The translations under genes were made by a program, and so were the position numbers. A DNA stretch of 60,137 nt from Bacteroidales bacterium (GTDB lineage Bacteria > Bacteroidota > Bacteroidia > Bacteroidales > Tenuifilaceae): positions 1 through 60,137 of the forward strand of contig JACABB010000036.1 of assembly GCA_013376985.1 (NCBI GenBank). Direction: 5' to 3'. Of this stretch, positions 17,467-24,255 are shown one piece after another. The notes below the pieces were generated by a model, which searched no databases, was not told where the DNA came from, and saw nothing but the letters and a program-made list of their open reading frames with translations. Numbering within the stretch: the stretch's first letter is position 1; the number at the start of each line of letters is the position of its first letter.

Positions 17467-17826
17467 ATGAAAACAATAAAAATCATAATTGAGCAAACCG
17501 AGATAAGCCCGATATATTTAGCTATACAAGGTTCTAAGAGTATATGTCAAGCGCTCGGAATAGGTGAAGAAAATTCAATGCTTCGCATTCTTATGGAAGT
17601 AGAACGTCAGATAATAGCTGATGTTGATGATCAAACCATTTTGGATGCAACCCTAGTAGTTATTGCTATTACTCCTATTCTAAAAGATATTGGCGAGCAA
17701 TTTTATAGCTCATCCATTGCAAATAATGATTTGCATGAATTACAACCTCCTGAAAAAATTGAAAAACCTAAGCTATTATCATTCTGTGATATTAATAGTA
17801 TATCAAGAGGTATTAACGAAAACTAA
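17467..17826 (+). CDS. 119-aa hypothetical protein
   Basis: I place the start at ATG 17467, one base after the primase stop (MKTIKIIIEQTEISPIYLAI). The middle is helical and hydrophobic (ILDATLVVIAITPILKDIGE) and the end Pro/Lys-rich. Family unknown; probably co-translated with the primase. Confidence 0.55.
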   Translation: MKTIKIIIEQTEISPIYLAIQGSKSICQALGIGEENSMLRILMEVERQIIADVDDQTILDATLVVIAITPILKDIGEQFYSSSIANNDLHELQPPEKIEKPKLLSFCDINSISRGINEN

Positions 17827-17838
17827 AATTATATCAAA

Positions 17839-18144
17839 ATGACAATGCCCTTTAATGAAAATCCATTCTTAAAAAATACAGAGGTTGCTCCTTTTAGCAA
17901 CGCAACGGAAGCAGAAATATGGCAGAAAAACAATTGTTATAAGTGTATCAAATACGAAATCGAAAGCCAAAATGAAGAAAATGCAAAGTGCAAACTTGTG
18001 TTCAATCTTGATTTAGGGTATATCTGCGGTTTCATAGAATTATGGGTTGCTAAAGATATTGGGTGTGATTATGATCCGCTTTATCAAACATGCACATTGA
18101 ACAAAGAATGCCGCCAATTCAAAATTGGAGATGAACCTTTTTAG
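17839..18144 (+). CDS. 101-aa cysteine-rich protein
   Basis: The protein contains eight Cys, including NCYKCIKYE and CDYDPLYQTCTLNKEC, so a metal-binding or zinc-finger-like fold is plausible. It lies in a run of small Cys-containing genes. No family recognised. Confidence 0.5.
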   Translation: MTMPFNENPFLKNTEVAPFSNATEAEIWQKNNCYKCIKYEIESQNEENAKCKLVFNLDLGYICGFIELWVAKDIGCDYDPLYQTCTLNKECRQFKIGDEPF

Positions 18145-18147
18145 ATC

Positions 18148-18312
18148 ATGGTAATGAAACTCTTAAAAAAGGAAGCCAAAAGCACTTGTAATTGTTGCTA
18201 CTACTATTACGTGTTTAGTAATTATAAATATAGGTATCTATTCGGTTTTGGAAAAAATAGAGGTCAATGCTATATCTACCTATTTAATTTAGGAATATGG
18301 CTTTACAAATAA
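18148..18312 (+). CDS. 54-aa Cys/Tyr-rich peptide
   Basis: ATG 18148 starts 3 nt after the previous stop. The product begins MVMKLLKKEAKSTCNCCYYY and ends with LFNLGIWLYK. Its Cys and Tyr content is unusual. The tight spacing supports translation; function unknown. Confidence 0.4.
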   Translation: MVMKLLKKEAKSTCNCCYYYYVFSNYKYRYLFGFGKNRGQCYIYLFNLGIWLYK

Positions 18313-18346
18313 AACTCCTCGATTTATGCTATAAGGCATAGACTGG

Positions 18347-18430
18347 ATGAAAAAGGACACTGAACTAGTGGAGGCAATACCCCCGGCATATACTGAATAT
18401 ATAGGCAAACAACTGTTTAAAACAATATAA
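18347..18430 (+). pseudogene. possible remnant of a DNA methyltransferase C-terminus
   Basis: A 27-codon frame encodes EAIPPAYTEYIGKQLF, which resembles the usual end of phage and Bacteroidota DNA methyltransferases (PPAYTE-x-IG-x-QL). No methyltransferase body is found upstream, so this is likely the leftover of a deleted gene, or a mini-gene. Confidence 0.4.
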
Positions 18431-18434
18431 ACAT

Positions 18435-18608
18435 ATGGAATACATATATTTAGGTGACAGGTTTACTCAGCAATATTTAGTTAACCAAAAATGCAATGCT
18501 ATTAGGCGTGAAGGTAAATGCATAAGATCAAGAATGTCAACCATGCTTGTAGTTTTTGAAAATGGCGAAATTCATAACGTTTTAGCACGTAGACTTAGAA
18601 AATTATAA
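18435..18608 (+). CDS. 57-aa conserved-looking phage small protein
   Basis: The sequence begins MEYIYLGDRFTQQYLVNQKC and continues CNAIRREGKCIRSRMSTMLV. The pattern LGDR...C-x-A-x-R...GKC...R...M-L-V-x-F is that of a compact beta protein of the kind common in Bacteroidota phages. It ends one base before the next start. Function unknown. Confidence 0.6.
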   Translation: MEYIYLGDRFTQQYLVNQKCNAIRREGKCIRSRMSTMLVVFENGEIHNVLARRLRKL

Positions 18609-18609
18609 T

Positions 18610-18858
18610 ATGAAAAACAACAAACCTAAATCGGATAAATTATCCGTAAAGCAAGTGCTAGTTAATGCTTTTAAAAAGATTGATTGGCAATTCGTATGCG
18701 TACTCCTAGTAGCAGCATTGATATATTTTGGCATTGCTGCAATTATAGGTAAAAATTACACCTACCTAATTAATGGCTTATTAACCATTTCATTCGCAAT
18801 AATATTATCATTCACTGATGCTATTTACGATGAATTTAAAGAAAGGAATAACCCATGA
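18610..18858 (+). CDS. 82-aa protein with two membrane segments
   Basis: A basic N-terminus is followed by two hydrophobic helices (WQFVCVLLVAALIYFGIAAI and TYLINGLLTISFAIILSF). It overlaps the next gene by 4 nt. Possible roles are membrane targeting or host exclusion; there is no direct evidence. Confidence 0.55.
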   Translation: MKNNKPKSDKLSVKQVLVNAFKKIDWQFVCVLLVAALIYFGIAAIIGKNYTYLINGLLTISFAIILSFTDAIYDEFKERNNP

Positions 18859-19067
18859 AACTAACTCCCGACTTTGAACACATAGCAGACTACGCTTACC
18901 TTAAGGCAGGGCGCAAGTACTGGAATCTTTATAAAGGAAATCCATTTTGCCTAAGTCTAAATCAGTACCCGATAAATATAGACAAAGATTCTATTATACT
19001 CCATGCTAAGTATTGCCAGGAACAAGAAAAAGAACGTTTTACAAAGGAATTTCCTGATGTGACTTAG
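18855..19067 (+). CDS. 70-aa hypothetical protein
   Basis: It is coupled to the upstream membrane-protein gene by ATGA. It begins MKLTPDFEHIADYAYLKAGR and contains the hydrophilic end QEQEKERFTKEFPDVT. Family unknown. Confidence 0.5.
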   Translation: MKLTPDFEHIADYAYLKAGRKYWNLYKGNPFCLSLNQYPINIDKDSIILHAKYCQEQEKERFTKEFPDVT

Positions 19068-19124
19068 GATGGTGTATTTCTTTAAAATCTGTCTATGTTG
19101 TATGCAACGTATGCAAAAATAGTT

Positions 19125-19166
19125 TATATTTGCCCTTGAACGATATCAATACAACCTTGGGCAAAT
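19125..19166 (+). promoter_or_regulatory. promoter -7 box inside an inverted repeat
   Basis: TATATTTG (19125-19132) fits TAnnTTTG. It overlaps the left arm of a perfect 8-bp inverted repeat ATTTGCCC (19128-19135)/GGGCAAAT (19159-19166). A TATGCAA direct repeat lies just upstream (19101-19116). A protein bound to the repeat, or a folded early transcript, could switch this promoter. Confidence 0.5.
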
Positions 19167-19195
19167 AATCAAGACAATTAAGTTATTTACCAAGA

Positions 19196-19293
19196 TAAAG
19201 GGAACGTCCCTATGGTGGCTGAAAGGAAACAATCAGCGGCTTCTACGCCCTGCGTATTGGTGTCGTTCACACCTACTGGGGCGTTCCTCTTTT
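19196..19293 (+). other. GC-rich structured leader, possible RNA element
   Basis: AAAGGGAACG (19197-19206) can pair with CGTTCC plus the following C/T run (19282-19292). Inside lies the hairpin GGTGT-cgttc-ACACC (19259-19273). The segment is richer in GC than everything around it. It sits between a promoter box and the 79-aa gene, so it may be a folded leader or a small RNA. An ATG at 19212 is in frame with the downstream gene, so it could instead be coding. Confidence 0.4.
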
Positions 19294-19310
19294 ATCGCAA
19301 TTCTTATGTT

Positions 19311-19550
19311 ATGAACGACACCAAGAATCAAAATCAGAATGACATTGGCCATGCCATTCACACCTTCTTTGATCAACATTCCAAGGAAAAGGTTAACGAG
19401 CGATTAACCGATATGTTTCGCTCCTGGCTCGGCTCGGATGATGCGGACACCAATCCGCCCATCGAGCGCAGCAACTACTTCACTACCTACACTCACTTAA
19501 TAGACCTTGTGGAAAAGCTTCACGCCTTTAACCAGGGTGCAGCATCGTAA
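19311..19550 (+). CDS. 79-aa hypothetical protein
   Basis: ATG 19311 gives MNDTKNQNQNDIGHAIHTFF and continues KEKVNERLTDMFRSWLGSDD. It is an acidic helical protein with a conserved look but no family I can name. An upstream in-frame ATG (19212) would add 33 residues from the structured leader. I prefer the shorter form because the extension reads like RNA structure. It has its own promoter box and a hairpin after it. Confidence 0.55.
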   Translation: MNDTKNQNQNDIGHAIHTFFDQHSKEKVNERLTDMFRSWLGSDDADTNPPIERSNYFTTYTHLIDLVEKLHAFNQGAAS

Positions 19551-19582
19551 AGCCGTCACTCAACCACTTATGCGCCAATAGT

Positions 19583-19611
19583 AAAAGCCGACTCTGAGGG
19601 GTAGGCTTTTC
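19583..19611 (+). terminator. hairpin after the 79-aa gene
   Basis: AAAAGCC (19583-19589) and GGCTTTT (19604-19610) form a 7-bp stem whose 3' side supplies the T tract. It separates the early block from the repeat-rich noncoding region. Confidence 0.6.
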
Positions 19612-19667
19612 TCGTTGCGGGTATAAATAATATTTTATAAAATAACCCAATTATTAGTAGTAATTAG

Positions 19668-19894
19668 TTGACTGTTGACTATAGTAATAGTATTATATTG
19701 GTTTACAATATTTTGCTTTACCGTCAAAGTGGTGTCAAAAAAAGTCAACATAAAAACTATTTGACTGTAATTATCCGTTGATATTTTTTGGTCAAAACGT
19801 ATTACCGTGCCGTCAAATGGTTTAAAATAATTTTGACACCGAGTAATATTGTTATTTACAAGTACTTAGAGAGGTTTTTTTTGATTCCCGTCAA
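19668..19894. repeat. cluster of ten GTCAA/TTGAC boxes
   Basis: Pentamers start at 19668, 19675, 19723, 19734, 19744, 19761, 19791, 19812, 19833 and 19890, on both strands and often as GTCAAA. Chance would give about one in this length. Spacing is irregular (7 to 57 bases). Confidence 0.75.
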
Positions 19895-20091
19895 ACAGTC
19901 AGCGTTTTTTACAAAAACCTGATTTTCTTTTTTTTTCTCTTCGGGAATTTTCGGAAGGGATTTGGTAGGCAGTATTCCATCAAATCGGTTTCAAATGTAT
20001 AAAAAAGAATAGATAATTAAATATTAATTACGGCTAAATGGCATAAAAACCCCTAGTAAAAAACCTAAAGGAAAGGGTAGGGTATAGCCTC

Positions 20092-20127
20092 GATATTCCT
20101 TTGATATTTCTTTGATATTTCCTCGAT
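20092..20127 (+). repeat. three 11-bp tandem repeats
   Basis: Units GATATTCCTTT, GATATTTCTTT and GATATTTCCTC follow each other with an exact 11-base period, close to one helical turn, and a further GAT follows. They lie next to the GTCAA cluster and upstream of the AT-rich stretch. Confidence 0.75.
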
Positions 20128-20271
20128 TACTTTTTTTGTAAAATATTGTAAATTAACGGTGTAATTAAAATCATCGGAAAAAAATAAAATTCTGGAATTC
20201 AATTTTTCTTCAAAAATCCTATTGACCATAATTTTTCATTTAATTATAATTGCTGCGTATTAATAATTGCT

Positions 20272-20475
20272 ATGAATCACCTCTTTATCACACCTAATGA
20301 TATCGCTATTTTAACCGGGAAAAGTGTAAAAACATCACGCCGCTACCTATCTTTAATTAAGGATGCTTTGGGAAAAGAGGATCATCAGGGCATTACTATT
20401 TTTGAGTATGCTTCTTACGAGGGTGTGGATTATCAAGAAGTAATAAAATTTTTAGGGACAAAAGGGGAAATTTAG
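20272..20475 (+). CDS. 67-aa putative DNA-binding protein (helix-turn-helix-like)
   Basis: It begins MNHLFITPNDIAILTGKSVK and continues TSRRYLSLIKDALGK. The pattern I-T-x-x-D-I-x-x-L-T-G-K-S...R resembles a short helix-turn-helix found in Bacteroidota mobile elements. It is the first gene after the repeat region, so it may bind there or switch on the late operon. The latter is inference. Confidence 0.55.
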   Translation: MNHLFITPNDIAILTGKSVKTSRRYLSLIKDALGKEDHQGITIFEYASYEGVDYQEVIKFLGTKGEI

Positions 20476-20502
20476 GCCTAAAAGGGACAAAAAGGGACAA
20501 AA
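20455..20502 (+). repeat. three GGGACAAAA repeats
   Basis: Copies start at 20455, 20484 and 20494, spanning the end of the 67-aa gene and the gap before the late operon. They may be binding sites near the late promoter; no other evidence. Confidence 0.45.
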
Positions 20503-20560
20503 CGGACACGCATAATTTAAACTAGCCTTACTATTGCCATTACTTGTAAAAGTTTAAGTT

Positions 20561-20962
20561 ATGGCAAAAAAGGTAAAAGAAGTTAAACCCGCAGCTAAAA
20601 AGGTTGATAATGTTAAGGTAGATATCGATAGCCTTCAACCCAATGCTATTATTCCTAAGAATAAGTCTACCAAACCAAGGGTTAAAAAGGTAAAGCCAAC
20701 CGAACCAGGGGTTAAAGGATCTGGAGTCCCTGATCCCCCCCCTACTTACCCAATTCTGGTAAGTAGTTATTATGACCAAAGAAATAGATGGGTATACCTC
20801 AATCAAACAACAGAAACCGATTGGGTAGTTACTAAGCCGTCTATGAATAAATCTACTACTCGCCATACCTTAGAATCGGCTCAAACTTTTTATGATAACT
20901 GGTTAAAAGATAGTTCGCCAAATGGGTCTGGAAGGAATCGCAGGAAAAATCGCAAAGTTTAG
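20561..20962 (+). CDS. 133-aa Lys/Pro-rich protein, first gene of the late block
   Basis: The N-terminal 60 residues are lysine/proline-rich and likely disordered (AKKVKEVKPAAKKVDNVKVD, KSTKPRVKKVKPTEPGVKGS). A small domain follows (YYDQRNRWVYLNQTTETDWV) and a basic end (GSGRNRRKNRKV). This could be a nucleic-acid-associated virion or scaffold protein. It overlaps the next gene by 41 nt in another frame. Family unknown. Confidence 0.55.
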   Translation: MAKKVKEVKPAAKKVDNVKVDIDSLQPNAIIPKNKSTKPRVKKVKPTEPGVKGSGVPDPPPTYPILVSSYYDQRNRWVYLNQTTETDWVVTKPSMNKSTTRHTLESAQTFYDNWLKDSSPNGSGRNRRKNRKV

Positions 20963-22397
20963 ACATCAAGTTAGCCTGATTAAGAAGGATTACAAAACAT
21001 CCGATATCATTAATCAGATTATGCGGGATGATTTAATTGCTTGGAAGGATACGGTTGAGTTTAGCAGGGATATTCGCTATAGTTCTTTGGAAGATTTGGG
21101 TAAACAGCTTTTCGATTTCCTAATGCAGGAAATCACCTATTTAGAGGATAAAACAGGTTCGCAAATAGTAAGAAGACCCGCTTACCTGTGGAGTAGTAAA
21201 ACAGGTGATTGTAAATCGTATTCACTATTTGTGACCTCTGTTCTTAAGAATCTTGGAATCAACTACCAGTACGCTTTTGCCTCTTATAGCGATGAGCCTA
21301 TTGCTAGGCACGTTTACCCAATTATCAATCACAACGGCAAAACTGTAATAGTTGATGCTGTGTATAAAATTTTTAATAAGGAAAAGCCCTATAAGCACAA
21401 GTGGCTTTTCACCAAGCAGGGCAAAAATTGGCATGTTACTTACTATAATAATTTAAACGGCAAACAAATGGAAGGTTTATATAGCATTGGTTCAGTAGGC
21501 GAAAGCATTAACGCTGTTGATGGAACTCCCCGTAAAATCACTGATTTCGTAATAAGCAAACCGATAGATCAAATGTCTGAAGCAGACATGGATTTAGCGA
21601 TTATGAGGCAGCGTTTAGAGATAGAAAAGAATATCGTTGCTTCGGTCCGTGGAATCGGAAGCCAAAAGGTTGCAGAGTATCAGGAAACCATTAACGGCGT
21701 TAACGCTATTATAGGTATGCTCAATAATGGTCAGGATGAGCAGCTAAACGCCTATGTTGGTTCGCTAAAGAGCATTGCTAAAAGGGTAGTTCAAAAAACG
21801 GTAACCGTTGCAAAGAAGACTGTTAAGGCCGTTGCTAACGTGGTAACTGCACCATTAAGGTTAGCCGCTCAAATGGTTTTAGAAAAATTTCTACCCAAAG
21901 CTGCTCCTAGTTTCCTTTACATATTTGCAACCGATAAGGCTACTATCGATAAGCTCCCTGCCGATGCCAAACGGAAGCGGGATAAACAGGTATTGCTTGC
22001 CAAGTTCATTGTGGATGTTTTGGGAATGAAACAGAACCATTTCATGGGAATTGTCCGCAACGGCATCATGGCTCAGTATAAAATGTCCCCAGAAAATAAG
22101 ATTGCTGAGATTATCAATAGTTCAGGAGCAATTAAAGGTATTGGTGATATTGGAGTAATTGAGGATACTATTAAAGCGGTTGAAGAGATTGCTAAGATTA
22201 TTAGCAAGGTCACCGGGAAAAAAGCCCCATCCATTAGTAAGGATGATCTTGCATCGGAAGCAGATTTTAAAACTGCTACCCCGCAGCAAAAAGCTGCAAT
22301 TACTAAGGAGGTAAAATCAAAACCCGAAGCGGTTGAACCAGGGGATTCTATTCCTTCCGATGGGGGCAAGAAAGCCGTTCAGGGAATTTGTAAGTAG
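20922..22397 (+). CDS. transglutaminase/papain-fold protein with long C-terminal region
   Basis: The first 170 residues of this 491-aa protein form a transglutaminase-like core with a full triad: Cys97 in KTGDCKSYSLF, His130 in PIARHVYP, Asp145 in VIVDAVYK. Such domains are cysteine proteases or acyl transferases. Residues 285-335 are an amphipathic or membrane-active stretch (VVQKTVTVAKKTVKAVANVV, APLRLAAQMVLEKFLP). Two G-I-G motifs (RGIGS near 243, KGIGD near 405) lie in linkers. In a virion operon the enzyme could process or cross-link structural proteins, or act at the cell wall during entry. Catalysis is well supported by the triad; the role is inference. Confidence 0.72.
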   Translation: MGLEGIAGKIAKFRHQVSLIKKDYKTSDIINQIMRDDLIAWKDTVEFSRDIRYSSLEDLGKQLFDFLMQEITYLEDKTGSQIVRRPAYLWSSKTGDCKSYSLFVTSVLKNLGINYQYAFASYSDEPIARHVYPIINHNGKTVIVDAVYKIFNKEKPYKHKWLFTKQGKNWHVTYYNNLNGKQMEGLYSIGSVGESINAVDGTPRKITDFVISKPIDQMSEADMDLAIMRQRLEIEKNIVASVRGIGSQKVAEYQETINGVNAIIGMLNNGQDEQLNAYVGSLKSIAKRVVQKTVTVAKKTVKAVANVVTAPLRLAAQMVLEKFLPKAAPSFLYIFATDKATIDKLPADAKRKRDKQVLLAKFIVDVLGMKQNHFMGIVRNGIMAQYKMSPENKIAEIINSSGAIKGIGDIGVIEDTIKAVEEIAKIISKVTGKKAPSISKDDLASEADFKTATPQQKAAITKEVKSKPEAVEPGDSIPSDGGKKAVQGICK

Positions 22398-22427
22398 GAT
22401 TTATGTTTAACTCTAATAATTAAAATT

Positions 22428-22586
22428 ATGGCCAAAGGAAAGCGACAAACTTTAACAAAGTTAAGAAGCACCGAGAATAAACTCGTAAAAAAAGTTGACA
22501 AAAAAAAGTTAGCTGAAAAGCTTGATAAGGAAATTGAGTCAACCAGAAAAAGGGTTGAGTCACTGAAAAAAACTTTAAAAAAGTAA
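22428..22586 (+). CDS. 52-aa highly basic protein
   Basis: The product (MAKGKRQTLTKLRSTENKLV, then VDKKKLAEKLDKEIES) is almost one third Lys and predicted helical. It lies in the late operon between two structural-type genes. A DNA-binding or DNA-condensing virion peptide is plausible, as small basic core proteins occur in tail-less viruses. Tight spacing on both sides supports it as a gene. Confidence 0.55.
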   Translation: MAKGKRQTLTKLRSTENKLVKKVDKKKLAEKLDKEIESTRKRVESLKKTLKK

Positions 22587-22601
22587 CCAAAAATTTTTGA
22601 T

Positions 22602-23051
22602 ATGAATTACAAACAACTGGCAAAAAATGCCATGATGCGAGGTGGCGGTGGTGCCGCTGGAGGTGTAGCAGCTTTTGGAATTGATTGGGCAGCTAATAAA
22701 TTTTTACCTAATGTAAACCCTAACTATATAGGTGTTGGTGAAATTGTATTAGGTGCTATAGTTCCAGAATTTGCGCCAAAGCAAAAAATTCTCGACCATG
22801 TTGGGAGTGGTATGTGCGGGGCTGCTTCCAATAATATTATGAATCGTCTACTTTCACCCGCTCCCACTACCAAGGTTAGCGGCACTGATGAGAGCTTGTT
22901 ATCTGGTCTGGGCGCAAGTGAACAATTCTTCCCTACAGATTCTGCGATGAATGGAACTGATGATCCAACAATGGGGGCTTCGGATGATTATGGCACAATG
23001 GGTTCAACTTCCGAAGAGATTACCGTAGGTAATACAACATTTACTAGTTAA
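22602..23051 (+). CDS. 149-aa Gly-rich, membrane-active structural-type protein
   Basis: It begins MNYKQLAKNAMMRGGGGAAG and has a hydrophobic middle (YIGVGEIVLGAIVPEFAP). It then has LLSGLGASEQFF and an acidic, Met/Gly-rich tail likely to be disordered. It lies directly before the candidate major capsid gene. A membrane-associated virion protein fits composition and position. No family recognised. Confidence 0.55.
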   Translation: MNYKQLAKNAMMRGGGGAAGGVAAFGIDWAANKFLPNVNPNYIGVGEIVLGAIVPEFAPKQKILDHVGSGMCGAASNNIMNRLLSPAPTTKVSGTDESLLSGLGASEQFFPTDSAMNGTDDPTMGASDDYGTMGSTSEEITVGNTTFTS

Positions 23052-23069
23052 TCTTTTAAATTTTATTTT

Positions 23070-23729
23070 ATGGCTGAACAACAAAAAGTTAGTTTATCCC
23101 TGGATAGTAATCGGGATAAGAAAATATTCAAGGAGTTAGTGGCACAGAACCCGAACTCACTTGTTGCACCTGCTACTATTCGTACAGAAGTATTGCTAAA
23201 GAAAGGACAACAGGGCTATTCATTTAGCCTGATTGAAGATACTGGTAGCAGTATTACCGAAAAAAAACTTGCACGAACAGATAGATTTAAAGTCACTGAA
23301 CTTGGTATGTTTATCTTTGTGCGTAATCCTAGTATGATAGGTCATGAAGTATTGCATACATACCCAAATTCTGTTGCTTTCGCTGCGATTGAAAATGCGC
23401 TTAACCCGTTGCACTTGGAAGCATTATATAATGGCTTTTGGTCGTATACGGTTGACCAAGTTGTGTTTATTACTGGACGGGACTTGAAAAAATTTCGCTA
23501 CGTTAGTGAAACTCAGCAAACCGATGCCAACAATAAATCATCGCTTGATGATATGGCGGGATTCTGTGAAATAGAACCCCAGTTCCTTATTGATGCGAAT
23601 AAAAAGAATCTTTTTGAGATATCTGTGCCATTTTCATCCGATCACCTAATTGCTGGAGATGATACTCATAAGGTTTACGTAGCTTTTATTTTCCGTGGAT
23701 TCTTAATATCACCGCTCGGTAAAAAGTAA
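23070..23729 (+). CDS. 219-aa candidate major capsid protein
   Basis: I do not recognise the family. From about residue 38 the sequence is dominated by beta strands (RTEVLLKKGQQGYSFSLIED, RFKVTELGMFIFVRN, WSYTVDQVVFITGR, VYVAFIFRGFLISP) with one helix-rich insert near residue 105. No signal peptide or membrane segment is present. Reasons to suspect a capsid protein: central place in the late operon, soluble beta-rich fold, and a strong hairpin just after it, a common way to give one structural gene the highest expression. A single jelly-roll fold is a testable guess. Confidence 0.5.
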   Translation: MAEQQKVSLSLDSNRDKKIFKELVAQNPNSLVAPATIRTEVLLKKGQQGYSFSLIEDTGSSITEKKLARTDRFKVTELGMFIFVRNPSMIGHEVLHTYPNSVAFAAIENALNPLHLEALYNGFWSYTVDQVVFITGRDLKKFRYVSETQQTDANNKSSLDDMAGFCEIEPQFLIDANKKNLFEISVPFSSDHLIAGDDTHKVYVAFIFRGFLISPLGKK

Positions 23730-23746
23730 GAAATATTTTTTTTAAT

Positions 23747-23778
23747 AATAAAGCCTGCAGTAAAAGGTAGGCTTTATT
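23747..23778 (+). terminator. hairpin between the two candidate capsid genes
   Basis: AATAAAGCCT (23747-23756) and AGGCTTTATT (23769-23778) are perfect 10-bp arms around a 12-nt loop, ending in a T-rich 3' side. Partial termination here would make the 219-aa product more abundant than the downstream ones. Confidence 0.7.
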
Positions 23779-23792
23779 TAAAAAATTAGGTT

Positions 23793-24254
23793 ATGGCAGA
23801 AATTAAAAGTAATGGAGTAGTGCAAACTGTGAATTTAAACGTTAGAAGTAACTTTCTAATAAAAAATTCAGAGCTACTTGAAATCGCTATCAATTCTAGT
23901 AAAGCGCAATTTTCTTTAGGAGTACGCAACATGTTGGCTAATAAAAAGGTGAATGGTATTAAAATAGATATAAATACCTTAACCTCACCAACCAACAAAT
24001 TTAACGCGGGTCAAAAGGATGAAACAGCTTTATACTATGGATTTTTAACAATTCAAGATACCGGTGGAGTTGTAAGAATTAAAGATTTAGCCTTAAATTC
24101 ATTAAGAGCTGGACAGGGTTTTGAGCCAATAAGTATAGAACCAATGAAGATTAACTTTGAAAAAAGTTATATCTCCTTTACAAAAATACCAATGGATGCA
24201 GGAAATAACCCTTATGTTGATGCTGTTATTTTGCTAGAATTCTACTACGAATAG
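23793..24254 (+). CDS. 153-aa beta-rich protein, candidate second capsid protein
   Basis: Soluble and strand-rich throughout: NGVVQTVNLNVRSNFLIKNS, TALYYGFLTIQDTGGVVRIK, YISFTKIPM, and the C-terminal YVDAVILLEFYYE. The C-terminal strand pattern (D-A-V-I-x-L) recurs in the 86-aa protein at 26423 (IDAVIPL). Paired with the 219-aa gene, it could be a minor or second capsid subunit. Function is inference. Confidence 0.5.
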   Translation: MAEIKSNGVVQTVNLNVRSNFLIKNSELLEIAINSSKAQFSLGVRNMLANKKVNGIKIDINTLTSPTNKFNAGQKDETALYYGFLTIQDTGGVVRIKDLALNSLRAGQGFEPISIEPMKINFEKSYISFTKIPMDAGNNPYVDAVILLEFYYE

Positions 24255-24255
24255 T

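Larger units (their letters stand above)
19612..20271. other. gene-free, AT-rich candidate replication origin
   Basis: About 660 bases without a gene. It contains ten GTCAA/TTGAC pentamers (19668-19894), a three-unit 11-bp tandem repeat (20092-20127) and a very AT-rich tail (20130-20260). An iteron-like cluster, helically phased repeats and a melting region in an element with its own primase-helicase suggest a replication origin. An operator array for late genes is the alternative. Confidence 0.5.
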
